Assembly (NCBI RefSeq): GCF_000715075.1
Contig: NC_134084.1
Span: 96,700,411-96,764,410, forward strand
Direction of reading: 5' to 3'
Source: Nicotiana tabacum
Taxonomy: Eukaryota; Streptophyta; Magnoliopsida; Solanales; Solanaceae
Length of the DNA: 64,000 nt
Of the stretch, positions 21,251-32,990 are shown one piece after another. Position 1 is the stretch's first letter. Each line of letters starts with the position of its first letter. A program made the translations under genes and the position numbers. The notes beneath the pieces were generated by a model. It had not been told where the DNA came from, did not search any database, and worked only from the letters and a program-made list of their open reading frames with translations.

Positions 21251-23844
21251 CGACCCGGCTTATCGTCTCATGAGTTACCTCTCTGTTTCCACCATTTTTG
21301 CTTCTTATTGCTTTGTTTGTCGGTTCTATGAGTGATCGGGTTGGTTGGCTCGGGTTCGGAAAGGATTTGGTAAGGTTTGAGGCACTTAGTCCCTTTTAAG
21401 GAAGCTTAAGTTGGAAAAGTCAACCAGATGTTGACTTATGTGTTAAAGGGCTCGGATGTGAGTTTCGATGGTTCGGATAGCTTCGGGTGGTGATTTGGGA
21501 CCTAGGAGTGTGATCAGAATGTGTTTTGGAGGTCCGGAGTAGATTTAGGCTTGAATTGGCAAAATTGGATTTTTGGCATTTTCGGGTTGATAGGGGTGAG
21601 ATATAGGGGTCGAAATGGAATTCCGAGAGTTGCAATAGTTCTGTTAGGTCATTTGGGATATGTGCGCAAAAATTTAGGTCATTCGGACGTGGTTTGGTTG
21701 GGTTTTTTTATCAAAAGCATAATTTAGAAGATTTTGGAATTCTTAGGCTAGAATCTGAAGCGAATTTGGTGTTTTGATGTTGTTTTGAGTGTTCCGAAGG
21801 TTGGATCAAGTTTGAATGATGTTATGGGATATGTTGGCATGTTTGGTTGAGTTCCCGGGGGCCTTGGGTGAGTTTCGGGTGGTCAATCGGACTATTTCAT
21901 GTTGTTGAGAATTGTAGAAAACTGCTGAAGTGTTGCAGAGGAATTTGACCTTCGCGTTCGCGAAGGGTTAGTTAAGGAGGCTGAGGATTTAGCCTTCACG
22001 TTCGCGATAGAGGCTCCATGTTCGTGAAAGGCAGAGAGATTATCCATCGCGTTCGCGAGAAGGGGAGCATGTTCTCGTAGGGGAAGTTGGGCAGTTGAGT
22101 TTCAGGGTGTTTTGTTCATCGCATTCGAGAGAGAGGGAGCGTGATCGCGAAGGGTCAAGGTTAGGAGCCATCGCGTTCGCGAGTGGCTGGTCGCGTTTGC
22201 ATAGAGGATTTTTGGTCAAAGTTAAATTGTGCTTCGCGAATGCGAGGCGTTGACCACGTTCACGAAGAAGGAATTGAGGCCTGGGCAGAATGTTTAAATA
22301 GTCATCTTGTCCGCGATTTTGGAGCTTTTTGAAGAGGATTGAAGAGGGATTCAAGGGGAAACACTTGGAGGTAAGATTCGAGACGTGGGCCTGGGGGTCG
22401 GGTTTGGCAAATTTCGGGATTTGTGTTGTAATTTGATTTCTTTCGAGTGGGCCTTGTTCCCTTAGCAAATTCTGATGGTTTTGCACTGATTTTGGTTAGA
22501 TTTGGAGCATCCGAAGGCCGCACGAGCTTGAGATTTGGACCAGATGAAACCCCGGATTGCATATCGTTGTGCTATATTGAGGTGACTCACACGCTAGATG
22601 ACGAGCGTGGGTTCGTGCACTATTAGGGATTGTGACTTAATCCATCCCGGATAATTGTTTTACCGCGTATTTGATTGAAAACTTTTTGTTATCATCATGT
22701 TTTGGGCTGAATGCCATATTTGGGCTTCGTGCCAACTATTTGAACCCTTAGGGGATTTTTACTGATATTTACTCACTATTTTGACTTTATACTTGAACTC
22801 AGTCATTCTATGTTTTACTATTTTCATAACTCAACCATGTTTACTCTGCTTTAACACTTAAATGATATTTTGGGCTGAGCACCATGTTTTACTGTTTTCC
22901 GAGTGGCTTGTGAGATTCTAACTGAGTAAGGCCGAGGGCATATGTTGTGAGGAAACACTAATTATGATCATGAGGCCGAGAGCCTGAGATTGTACGCCAC
23001 GAGGTGGCTTGTTGATATGAGGCAGAGAGCCTCGTGATTATGCCACGAGATGGCTTGATATTGCGCTTGTGACGTAAGGGGCCCCTCCAGGAGTCTGCAC
23101 ACCCCTAGTGAGCGCGGGTACCCATTGTGATGTGAGATATAGCCCGAGGGGCTGGTGTTGTTCTATGATATTGCCCGAGAGGCGGATTTTGTTGACATTG
23201 TGTCCGAGGGGTGATCTTTTATGTGTTTATCTTTCCTTGTTGCATGTCATTTACTTGCTTAATTGTTAAAAAGGCATTTCATAAAGTTTAAACTGAACTA
23301 AAATGACTTCACATATTTTCACTATTTCACAATTTTTACGGGCTTTTACTGGTTCCTTATAGCCTGTGATGTGCTTTACGTGATTTCTTATTTCTCAGTC
23401 TGCATTTATTATTATTACTCACTGAGTTGGAGTACTCACTTTACTCCCTGAACCTCGTGTGCAGATTCAGGCGCTTCAGGTCCTGCTGGCGAGGGTTGAG
23501 AGCTTCCTGCAGATTCCGGAGTTCAGAAGGTAGCTGCTCGGCATTCGCGGCCCTGTGCTTCTCCCCGTATCTCATTTATTTTCTCTTATTAGTGTTTTGT
23601 AATTTTTTGAGTAGACTCTTCAGACTTTTAGTATATTGATAGATGCTCATTACTGGTGATACCCCGATGTCGGGCTGTGTTGGTTTTAATTACGCAAATT
23701 GTACTATTCATTGCTTATTTTGGGATTTTATCATGTTAAGGAGTTAATACTTATCATTTTAATTGCTTAATATTGAAGTGGGAATGTGTCGGCTGGCCTT
23801 GTCTTCACGCTATCACGACCGGGTCCGGATTTAGGGTCATGACA
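21246..23844 (+). repeat. 3' LTR of the Tekay-like element
   Basis: 2599 bp, about 290 bp shorter than the 5' LTR. Most of the loss is near 22320-22380, where the copy jumps over sequence found at about 14235-14520 in the 5' LTR. It ends GGTCATGACA. Confidence 0.9.
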
Positions 23845-23849
23845 AAAAC
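23845..23849. repeat. Target-site duplication AAAAC, right copy
   Basis: Pairs with 13175-13179. Confidence 0.88.
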
Positions 23850-24805
23850 TCGAAATTCAAAAGAAGCAGAATTTTTTGTGTGTGAGTTTTTTCTTTATTT
23901 TTCGTCCGAGGACGTGAGTATGTGTGTGCGTGTTCTCCGGCTAGTCTCGATGGAAATGGAAGAAGAAAGGGGTCTGTTGGTTTTGAGAAACCAAATGAAG
24001 AAGAAGAACTTTCGAGGGGAAGGTACGTCGTTCCTAAAATGGGATGGAGGGTCTGTATTCTTCAGATGTGTTCGATTTTTTGGAGAAGAAGGTGGAGTAT
24101 TCAGCTACTGCCGTTTTTGGTTGTGTAAGAGAGTAAGGTCTGATGTTCTGATTTCTTATGGCTTGAGAAGAAGAACAAAATGGAGGAAATGGGGAGGAGA
24201 TCCGTCGTTCTGCTTTTTGTCAAGAAGGGGGAGGTCCTCTTATGTATAGGTCTAAGCTCTAAAAAAATTTAATGTTAGGCCTTAGTTCATTTATCAGATG
24301 AGGGTAAAGGGGGATGGGCTGGGCCTAGACGGATTGTATTAATTGGGGCCAATTTAAGGATTGGCCCAATTTTGAATAAACAAGACCAAATATTTTTCCT
24401 ATTTTTCTTTTATTTGTTTTCCACCTTTTTTCTTTAATTAATTAAAATTCTAAATTAATCTATTTTTGTAGAAATTAAAATTCTTTATTTATTTTTAACA
24501 TTAAAACAACTAATTAACTTAAAACTAAAGAAAAATACTAATTTTAAAGACTAAAACCTAAATATGCAAAAATGACCATTTTTGTGATTTTTACTTAATA
24601 AAATTAATTCCCACATGCAAATTGAACCTAAGATGGTATGAAATTAAAACATGACAATTTTTATAATTTTTCTTATGATTTTAAAATATTAAAAAAATGC
24701 ATGGAATGCAACTAAATAAAGAAAAACTCCTAAAAATCAATTAAAATTATTTTGGTCTATTTTAGGAGTTATTTTCATGTGTAGGGCAAAAATTAGGTGC
24801 TCACA

Positions 24806-24820
24806 GCTGCCCCTCTTTGC
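24806..24820 (-). other. Polypurine tract of the minus-strand Ogre-like element
   Basis: On the minus strand GCAAAGAGGGGCAGC directly precedes the LTR start TGTGAGCACC. This fixes the LTR as the 3' one and the element as minus-strand. Confidence 0.75.
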
Positions 24821-25639
24821 TCGAAAACATGAAGAGTTTTCGGGCAAAGATAAAGTGAGCAATTACGAGCAATTTTTTCCCGTTTGAAACTCCATTTGGA
24901 AGCATTTTGAAAGAATCTGACCGAACCTTGCTTCGGAGGTTGCCTACATATCCTTGGCTATAAAGGAATCAAGTCAGTGTAGTTCTAGAAGTTTTGGTAG
25001 CTAGGACTACAACGAAACTGTGATTTCACTGCTGTTGCTGTTGTTTCTGCTTCTGAGCTCCTTATTACACCAAAAAGAAAGATGAAAAGATAAACTAGCT
25101 AAGCCTATCAACTACGAGTTACAAGATTCCTATCTATAAACCTTCTAAAACTTGATCTTGAGTCTTGGCTAGTTCCTCCTGCAGACTCTGATCTGAATCT
25201 TGATGCTTGTTAACTACAACCGCTGGTCCATTCTTCTTCAGCTTTTCGTATCAAGGTGGGACATGCAAAGCTTGTGACTTCAATCATATCTTGAGTAGTC
25301 CACATCTTTTCTCTGCTTCTACACTTAGAGCTCACTTCTTTTCCTTGTTTTTCTTTTCTTTTATTTGAATCTATACTTCTTCTTTTGGCCGCCTCGAACT
25401 TGTGCCTCAAGGTAAAAACCTTTTCAGGCACCAAAACAAACAAACGAATAAAATTTTCTGCCCCAGTTTTCACTAGAAAAATTTCGTGAGTTATTGTAAA
25501 AATTTAAACTACTTCTTTATTGAAAACAATAAAAATCAGGATTGTGTATCCTTGAGAAAAGAGATTAGAGAGTGTAGCCCTATATCCAAAATGAAATCAA
25601 ATGGGAATCGGAGGCCTTAAGTTGGGAAGATTACCAGGT

Positions 25640-26340
25640 TATGCTGGCATCAACTAGGGAGTGGGAACCTATACTGGAAAAAACTACCAGGTTATGCTCG
25701 CATCATCTAGGGAGTGGTACCCTATGTTGGAAAAGATTACCAGGTTATGCTGAAAAAAATCACCAGGTTATGCCAGAATGGTCCTCGGGTTATTCTAGAA
25801 AAGGTCATCGGGTTATTGCCGGAAACGTCCTCGGGTTATGCCGGGGAAAATCGGGTTATGCTGGAAAGGTCCTCGGGCTATACCGGGGAAGGTCACCGGG
25901 TTATGCCAGAAAGGGCCCTAGGGTGATGCCGGGGAGTTCCACGGGTTATGCCGGGAAAGTCATCGGGTTATGCCGGAAAAAGGTCCTTGGGTTATGCCGG
26001 AAAATTCATCAGGTAAAGGTCCTCGGGTTAGGCCAGAGAGGTCCACGGGTTATGCTGGGAAAGGCATCGGGTTATGCCGGAAAAGGTCCTCGGGTTATGC
26101 CGGAAAAGTCATCGGGTTATGCCGAAAAAGGTCCTCAGATTATGCCGGGGAGGTCCACGGGTTATGCCGGGAAAGTCATCGGGTTATGTCGGAAAAGGTC
26201 CTCGGGTTATGTCGGGGAGGTCCACGGGTTATGCCAGGAATCAACTTAGGGAGTGGAACCCTATGCTGGAAAGATTACCATGTTATGCTGGCAGCAGATA
26301 GGGTGGTGTGGGACCCTATGTTGGCAAAGACGCAGTTAGG
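25640..26340. repeat. Minisatellite built on GGGTTATGCCGG
   Basis: About twenty or more units of 20-30 bp alternate between GTCATCGGGTTATGCCGG and GTCCTCGGGTTATGCCGG forms. The first and last units are longer (about 60 bp) and carry TAGGGAGTGG-ACCCTATG. It is in the 3' untranslated part of the minus-strand element. The open frames in it are a by-product of repetition. Confidence 0.85.
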
Positions 26341-26769
26341 GATTGGAGACCCTATACTACCATGATTTTGAATTTTTCTTTTTCTTTCTTTTTTTGGCTT
26401 TTTTTTTATTTATTTATTTTTAATTATTTTTTATATTTAAAAAATGAATAAAATGCAGGAAAGAATTTGGAGGAGACTTCCCTATTGGATTGATTATTGC
26501 TGCAGAGTTGTTTCTAGTCCTTGTGTAGTTTCTTTTGGTTGCACCTGCTTCTTGCGAGGTTGCTTTGGATTGCACTTGTTTTCCTGTTTTTCAAACAAAT
26601 AACAATTTTTTAGTTTGAAGCGGTGGTTGATTTTGTGGCCTTGATTGTTTCAGCCACTTGATCTTGGTCGACTATTTTGATGATACTTTCAACTGCGAGT
26701 GCTTGTTTCCTGATGACCGATTTCATTTCAGGCCCTGGAGAACCTCTGGTTTTTCTAGACTTTTCCATG

Positions 26770-27130
26770 ACGGTTGGTCGATAGAACTCAACCTTTTCGA
26801 CTTTATTTTGCCTTCGTAGGCCTTTCCCTTGTCACTTTTTTTCTATTTTTTTTAACTTCGGAGAATCGAGGAACTTTTTACTCTTCAAACTTTGTCGCAA
26901 CGGCTAGTCGTGTGGGACATAACCTTTTCCGACTTTATTTTGCCTTTATAGGCCTTTCATTTCTGGCTTCTTTCTTCCAACTTCAATTTCAGAGCTTTTG
27001 GGGTACCTTGGCTTTTCAAACCTTTACCAAGGCGGTTAGCCACGTGAGACTCAACCTTTTCAACTTCATTTGCCTTTGTAGGAACTTCAATTTGATTTTC
27101 TCCTTCCAAAAGTTTTCAATTTCCAAACAT
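26770..27130. repeat. About 130-bp tandem repeat, three copies
   Basis: The word CAACCTTTTC-GACTTTATTTTGCCTT followed by TAGGCCTTTC starts near 26788, 26918 and 27050, with diverged sequence between the copies. Confidence 0.7.
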
Positions 27131-27539
27131 CAGCCACCATGGCCGGTCGAAGTCAACTTGATGCCCCTGACGAGGCTGGGTGCCTTGTTGCACATTAGCT
27201 CGCGTCAAATGAAAACCTAGTAAATCAAACTTTCCATCCCTTCTTTGTCTCAGTTCCGGAATAGAGTTAGACCGAAAGGGATTCAAAGAAAACAATAGAA
27301 TGGAGAATGAGTTTAAAACAAGAAGTATCCCTTTTGGGGAAAGGAAAGAAGGACTTACTGGAGTATATGCAGACTTCAATGAATATGACATGCCTTTTGG
27401 ACTGGATGCTTGATTTGTGTAAGCCATCCGACTCTCAGAAATTCATCACAACTTTTGCCTCAAAATCGAGAAACCTTGCCAGGACTCTGTCGATGTCGAC
27501 GGCTGTGAAGATCTTCTTTTTGATCAGGGGCTCCTTTTG

Positions 27540-27710
27540 CGGGTTTTCACCAGCTAACCTCTCTCATTTCTCTTCTCACCATCTCCTTATAGTGCTCTTT
27601 GCTAGTTTTCACTAACAAGACTCTCTCATTTTTTATTTTTTTACTTACCATCGCTTTACGGTGCCCGTGAGGGGTTTCACCAATAAGACTCTCTCATTTT
27701 ATTTCTATTA
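27540..27710. repeat. About 80-bp degenerate repeat
   Basis: TTTCACCA or TTTCACTA, then AAGACTCTCTCATTT and a CACCATC or TACCATC word, recurs two to three times. Confidence 0.5.
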
Positions 27711-27984
27711 TTTTGTTGTGTCATATCCAAGTAACTATATCCTCCCATTTTGAACCTCTTTGTCGATTGATCAGAATGACTTGAACAGGGTTTTGGGCTA
27801 AAAAGCATTTGGACTGAATTACAACCTTGGAACCTTTCAGGCGAACCTATTGCCGAACCTTTGTAACTTCTGCCCCAGTTTCACTTTTAAGGGGAATTTA
27901 GATTTTTATTTTGGTGTGACTGAACTCCTGAGAGAGGCTGCCTACGTATCCTTTCGGAATCAAGTCGAACGTAGTTCAGGGAAG

Positions 27985-28145
27985 TTTGTTTTGATTTCTT
28001 TTGTTTTTCTTCTGTTTTGTTTTCTGTTCTCTTTCTTTTTTTTCCTTTTTTTTTTCCTTTTTCATTTTTCATTTCATCTTCTTTTTGCCCTTTTCTTCCT
28101 TTTTTGTATTTTTCTTTTTCTTCTCTTTTTTTTCATTTCATTTTT
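27985..28145. repeat. Polypyrimidine tract
   Basis: Almost pure T and C on the plus strand (purines on the strand of the Ogre-like element). A similar tract lies at about 30870-31100. Frames rich in Phe here are composition artefacts. Confidence 0.7.
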
Positions 28146-28906
28146 TCAACTTTAACTTCCAGTTTCCAAAGAGGGTAAGCAAGGAATGGGAGTCAGCTCA
28201 AAGGGTTGGCAAAGGGTTAAATATTTGGATAATGAGAAAGAAAGCCTTCTTCATCCCAATCGGAGAACAGTAATGCTATATAGAGGATCCAACATAGTAC
28301 TTTTTGACTGTATTTGCATTAACAGTTGTTTCAGGGATATTTCCTTCGATGTGTCCCAAGTACAACGCTCTCTTTTGGAAGTACTCTTGTTGCAATGTAT
28401 GTACCTTCTCAAATTATAACCAATTTTCCTTCAGTTGTTCCAACTCTTTGTTTTATTTTCTTAAACTTATCTTCTTTGCATTTTGTCTCTTGATTCATTA
28501 TTTCGAAGCCTGACAGTGTTTTACGATCTGGGCATGAAGTACGCAAGCATGTTTTGTTATTGAAATATGCATTTAAAAGAATTAAAAAGAGAATAAGAAA
28601 AATGACAAGATTAAGAAAAGAGACATTCCTCGACAATGAAATATTAATTTCATTTGATTTTTTTTGATTTTTTGATTTTTTTTTTTAATTTTTGAAAATA
28701 TAAGGGTTTACATCGAAAAGTAAGAAAATAAAGTAAAACATCCGGATCACACCCTGAGATAATTCGGACGCAGAAAGGATAGAAAGATTGGCTACTAAGA
28801 CTCCCGTCTGATGGGGAACTTTCATGTTTGGCGACCATTTTTTGGCTTTTCTTCTGTCTCGGCAATGGATGTAATGGCCTTTAGTGCCGGATCAAATTCC
28901 TCAGCT

Positions 28907-30705
28907 TCACAAATCATTCCGACTATTGGGCTTGCTGTTGTGGGCAGGCAACAGATTGTTCATCACATCAAGAGCCTCATCATCCTGAAAAATAATTCTT
29001 TCAGCTTCAATCAAATCTTCAACTGCCCTTTTGAGGGTCCAACAGTCCTTTGTACTGTGTCCCACTGCTCCAGAATGGTATTCATATCTAGCATCAGCTC
29101 GGTGCGACGGAGACTCGGGGTTCGGCCGATTCGGGGCCACTGGCTGCAATAGATCTAGCCTGATTAGCTTTTGGAACAAGCTTACATAAGATTCACCAAT
29201 AGGGGTGAACTAATTCTTTCTGAAAGGCTCTCTTGGGCGAGGATTGTACTGGAGAACATTTGGTTGGGGTTTATATGGAGCTTGATAAGGATGGGCATTG
29301 ATGGGAGGTGGAGCTCGGTTTTGTGTATGATGTTGTGGCCGCGTGTAAGGTTGCACATTCATCATCGTATAAGGAGGTGGTGCCATGGCATAAGCAGCAT
29401 CTTGAAGGGGATAATAGTGTGGTGGGCTGATAGGAGGAACATATGATTGGCTGAATGACCTGCGGGCCCCCCTCGAACTTGAAACCATCATGGCTCCCTC
29501 TTCACTCCCATTTCTATTCATCAAACCCTCTGAACCATTCTGAGCAGACTATGATGTGGCCTTAAAAGCAGCATGACTCAAGATTCGACCCGTTTTTAGC
29601 CCACTTTCTACCATCTCCCCAATTTTGATAGCCTCAGCGAATGGCTTACCCACAACAGACATCATGTTCTAGAAGTAGTTAGCCTCTTGGGCCTGCCGAA
29701 AGACCGTGACCATTTCAGTTTCGTCCATTGGTGGCTTTACCCTGGTAGCTTGCTCACGCCATTTGACGGCATATTCGTGGAAGCTTTCTGTGGTTTTCTT
29801 TTTCAAGTTGGACAAAGAGTTTTTGTCGGGAGCGATGTCCACATTATATTGGAACATGTGGAAAAATTTTCAAGTCATATCGTCCCACACATGCCAATGG
29901 GTAATTTCTTGATCCGTATACCACTTAGAAGCAATTTCGGAGAGGCTTTCCATAAAATAGGCCATTAGCAGCTCCTCTTTTCCACCAGCACCCATCAGCT
30001 GGTTACAATATTGTTTCAGATGAGCGACCGGGTCTCCGTGCCTGTCGTACCTTTCAAATTTTGGCATCTTGAAGCCATCTGGCAAGTGGACATGGGGAAA
30101 CATACAAAGGTTAGAGTATGAGACACTCTTTTGGCCACTTAGACCTTGCATGTTTTTCAGGCTTTGTTCTAGGCTCTTCATCTTCTGAGCCATTTCCTCT
30201 TGCTCGGGATTTTTAACAACCTTTTCTTGCTCTTCCGAGAGATCATATTGCGCAGGTTGAGTGAAAGAGTTCGGGGTCATATATGTTATTTCTGATTGAA
30301 TCTATGGACCCTGAAAGGTGAACATTGGAGGCGGTGCGCTTGAAGCTGATGAACCATAGAAGTCAGGCCATGATCATTGGACAGCATTGGATTGTGCCCG
30401 CATGGGATGAGCGGGTTGGGCACAAGGGCGTTGGTAACCTCACCTGACCTGGGGATCAACTCGGGGAACCCAGGGATTGTACTTGATGGTTCTCTACCAT
30501 TAGACCAGGCGTCCCACATTTTCAATATCCGGAGATGCAATATCCTATTCTCTTCAGCAGCTGCTGATTCTGGTTGTGGAATAGCCAGTGTTGGGCTATT
30601 CTCAGGATCGATGATTTGTAGATGGCTTTCAAAGGCCATAGGAACCTTTCCTTTGGATCTTGTGAAGTAAGGATAGGAAGCCAGATTACCAACAAAACCA
30701 ACCAC
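28907..30705 (-). pseudogene. Gag of the minus-strand Ogre-like element
   Basis: The N-terminal part (30705-30286) starts near MVGFVGNLASYPYFTRSKG. A long charged region (LSEEQEKVVKNPEQEEMAQ) leads into the Gag core at about 30110-29870 (PDGFKMPKFERYDRHGDP, then HLKQYCNQLMGAGGKEELL and ASKWYTDQEITHWHVWDDM). It continues in another frame at 29857-29669 (FQYNVDIAPDKNSL, KWREQATRVKPPMDETEMV), then a Pro/Tyr/Gln-rich part (29524-29210). A C-terminal block with HSGAVGHSTKDCWTLKRAV follows at 29179-28907; the last is a knuckle-like remnant. Frameshifts separate at least four pieces. The order matches Ogre/Tat Gag proteins of Solanaceae as I know them. Confidence 0.8.
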
Positions 30706-31199
30706 CTGAACAGAACCTGGCTAATTTGCACATCCAACAATCTTGTTAATTTTGAGACGCTTAATAAATAGGAAATCGCATATTGGGATGCAATGCACCT
30801 AAACAGTTAAAAGTTTCTACTATGTATTTTAACGAGTGCATGTTCCATCCCGTCCCTAATTAACCTTTTTTTTCACTCTGTACATCTTTTTCTTTAATTT
30901 TGCCTCTTTTTAATCACTATTGATTTTCTCATTTTATTTCCGGCACTCTTTTAACTTTGACACTCTCTTTTTCTCTTTTTTGTTTTTTGTCACTCTTTTA
31001 TTTTTTGTCGCTCTTTTTTATTATTTTCTTTCTTTCTTTCTTTTTTCACTCTTTTCTTTTCTTTTTTTTCACTCAATTTTTCTTTCTCTTTTTTTTAGGT
31101 TTATTTTTCACTCAATTAATTTTATGGCTATGATCGACTCTGATGGAGATTGCCTACGTATCATCATGCCGCATGAATCAGATCTTGTATAGTTCGGGA

Positions 31200-32275
31200 A
31201 GATTGAGAATGGAGCAAAGAAGCTAACTTTTTTTGTTTACTTTTACAAAACTCAGACCAAGAAAGTTTTTAAGAAAAAGAAAAACATATTTGTTTTGAAT
31301 TTTTTTTGTTTATTGTTATAAAACTTAGACCAAGAAATCTTTAAGAAAAAGAAAAACATATTTTTTTGAATTTTTTGTTATGTTGTTATTTTTTTTGGAA
31401 ATTTCGAAAGAAATGCTTTAAAAGAAGAAAGGAAATATTTTTTGAATTTTTGACTTTGATTTTATTTTTATTTTTTGAAAGAAAAACTTCTAAAAATTCC
31501 TTTTCTTTTGATTGGAACTTTGGGAATTTCAAAATAAAAGGAAAATATATTTTTTAATTTTCTTTTGTTTTTTTTTTTTCTAAAGAAGAAAGAAAATATT
31601 TTTGTATTTTGGATGTTGCCTCTTAATTTTCGAAAGAGGGACTTTTAAGAAAAATAATTTGGATTTCTGAGTTTTTTTTTCAATATACAAAAGTGCTTCT
31701 AAGAAAAACGGAAATTATTTTTGGACTTCAATTTTTTCAAAATTTATTTTTTGACATTTACGAAAGAAAGACTTTTAAACAAGGAAAATATTTTTTTTCG
31801 TATTCTCTTTTTTTTTGGGAAAAAACTTCTTAAAAAGGTAGAAAAAATATTTTTTTTCTAATTTGGATTTTTCAAAGAATGACTTTTAAGAAAACATTTC
31901 GGATTTCTAAGTTTCTCTTTTTTTCACTCTTTTTAAATTTACGAAAGTACTTTTAAAGAAAAGCGAAAATATTTTGGACTTTTATTTCTTATTTTATGGA
32001 TATTTACAAAAGAACGACTTCTAAAGAAGAAAAGAATATTTTTGAATTTTTGTTTCTGTTATTTTTTTTGGATTTTTGGAAAAAATACTTCAAAATGAAG
32101 GAAACTCGTATTTTGGATTTTTCTTTTTATTGATTTTTCTTTTTATTGATTTTTCCATATGAAAGACTTCAAAAAGAAGGAAACTACTTTTTTTGAGTTT
32201 TTTTTTTCTAAAAAAACTTCTTCTTTTTTTTTTTTGAATTTTCTGGGGAAAGATTTCTAAAGAAGGAATTAAAGG
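31200..32275. repeat. A/T-rich degenerate repeats in the leader of the Ogre-like element
   Basis: Many copies of a loose unit with GAAAGACTTTTAAGAAAA, GGAAAATATTTT and TTTGAATTTTTT. Spacing varies from about 60 to 100 bp. No frame is credible. Confidence 0.65.
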
Positions 32276-32421
32276 AAAATATTTTTTGATTTGTTTTAAA
32301 TTGGGGACGGTACCGATGAGGTTTGCCTACGTATCTCACATCTGGTGAGAATCAAACCCGCATAGTTCGGTTAGTTTGACGGAATAGGGAAAACATGACA
32401 CTTGAAAACTTTGGCTCCGCC

Positions 32422-32990
32422 AATGGTCTAGCCGAGGCATTCAACAAGACTCTATGCAACTTGTTAAAGAAAGTCATCTCCAAATCCAAATGAGATTGGC
32501 ACGACCATATGGAAGAAGCTCTGTGAGCATATAAGACAACTCACCGCACGCCAACACAAGCGAACCCTTATGCACTCGTTTATGGAATCGAAGTCATCTT
32601 GCCGCTCGAGCGTCAAAAAACTTCATTACGATTAGCTATTCAAGAAGGGACCACAGATGAAGAAAATGCTCGACTTCTATTAGCAGAGTTGGAGGCTCTT
32701 GATGATAAGAGGTTGGAAGCTCAACAGAGTCTTGAATGTTATCAGGCTCGATTGTCTCGCGCCTTCAATAAAAGAGTTTTCCATAATCCTTTCAAGTAGG
32801 AGATCAAGTCCTTGCCATAAGAAGACCCATTATTACTTCCCATAAACTTGTAAGGAAGTTCATTTCAAAATGGGATGGGTCATATGCCGTGCAAGAAGCT
32901 TATTCAAGTGGGGCTTATAAGCTAGTTGATGTAGATGGCATGAGAATCGCCCCTATCAATGGCAAGTTTTTGAAGAAGTATTATCCTTGA
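32422..32990 (+). pseudogene. C-terminal integrase fragment of a plus-strand Ogre-like element
   Basis: The frame opens with NGLAEAFNKTLCNLLKKV and passes PTQANPYALVYGIE, the end of a Ty3/gypsy integrase core. TGA at 32491 and 32524 interrupt it, probably from Arg and Trp codons. It then reads openly through ECYQARLSRAFNKRV to 32799. A one-base shift near 32795 moves the rest into another frame (GDQVLAIRRPIITSHK, then KWDGSYAVQEAYSSGAYKL) up to TGA 32988-32990, where the family ends. Everything upstream is missing. The following 8 kb fit as the 3' region and LTR of the same element. Confidence 0.8.

Larger units (their letters stand above)
13180..23844 (+). mobile_element. Tekay-like chromovirus (Ty3/gypsy), complete but inactive
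   Basis: LTRs of 2891 and 2599 bp share the TGTGACGACCCGGC start and the TGACA end. AAAAC is duplicated at 13175-13179 and 23845-23849. An initiator-Met primer site, Gag with a CCHC knuckle, protease, RT, RNase H, integrase, a chromodomain and a purine tract are all present in order. Long LTRs plus a chromodomain fit the Tekay (Del) lineage. It carries many stops, small frameshifts and three damaged catalytic sites, so it cannot move by itself. It lies inside the LTR of the minus-strand Ogre-like element and is therefore younger than that LTR. Confidence 0.92.
11565..24805 (-). repeat. 3' LTR of a minus-strand Ogre-like element, split by a nested element
   Basis: Read on the minus strand it starts TGTGAGCACCTAATTTTTGCC (bases ending at 24805) and ends GGTGTGACA (at 11565). 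Removing the nested chromovirus and one copy of its duplication leaves about 2.57 kb. The element side is fixed by the purine tract next to it at 24806-24820. The stretch with TTAACCCGGGAGAAGGTG and GGCATTCCCGGGTTCCG near 11790-11830 is a word set I know from Solanaceae repeats. The same LTR start occurs in plus orientation at 63500. The outer boundary at 11565 is inferred from the TG..CA rule. Confidence 0.65.
24806..32400 (-). mobile_element. Body of a minus-strand Ogre-like element without recognisable pol
   Basis: Going 5' to 3' on the minus strand there is a T/A-rich leader (32.4-30.75 kb), a decayed gag (30.7-28.9 kb), a long repeat-rich stretch (28.6-24.8 kb) and the purine tract plus LTR. 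I find no protease, RT or integrase. Either pol was deleted or this is a non-autonomous form. The 5' LTR is missing: at about 32.4 kb the sequence changes abruptly to a plus-strand integrase fragment, which points to a recombination break. Confidence 0.65.

Noticed and set aside
23773..24249. 158-residue frame across the chromovirus border
   Set aside because: It starts inside the 3' LTR and runs into Ogre-like LTR sequence, with no domain and biased composition.
25641..26365. Gly/Tyr/Arg-rich repetitive frames up to 202 residues
   Set aside because: By-product of the minisatellite; several frames are open at once and none has a domain.
27850..28273. Phe-rich frames resembling membrane proteins
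   Set aside because: They come from a polypyrimidine tract; the composition explains the hydrophobicity.
30920..31192. Phe/Leu-rich 90-residue frame
   Set aside because: Same cause, a T-rich tract with a TGCCTACGTATC module at its end.
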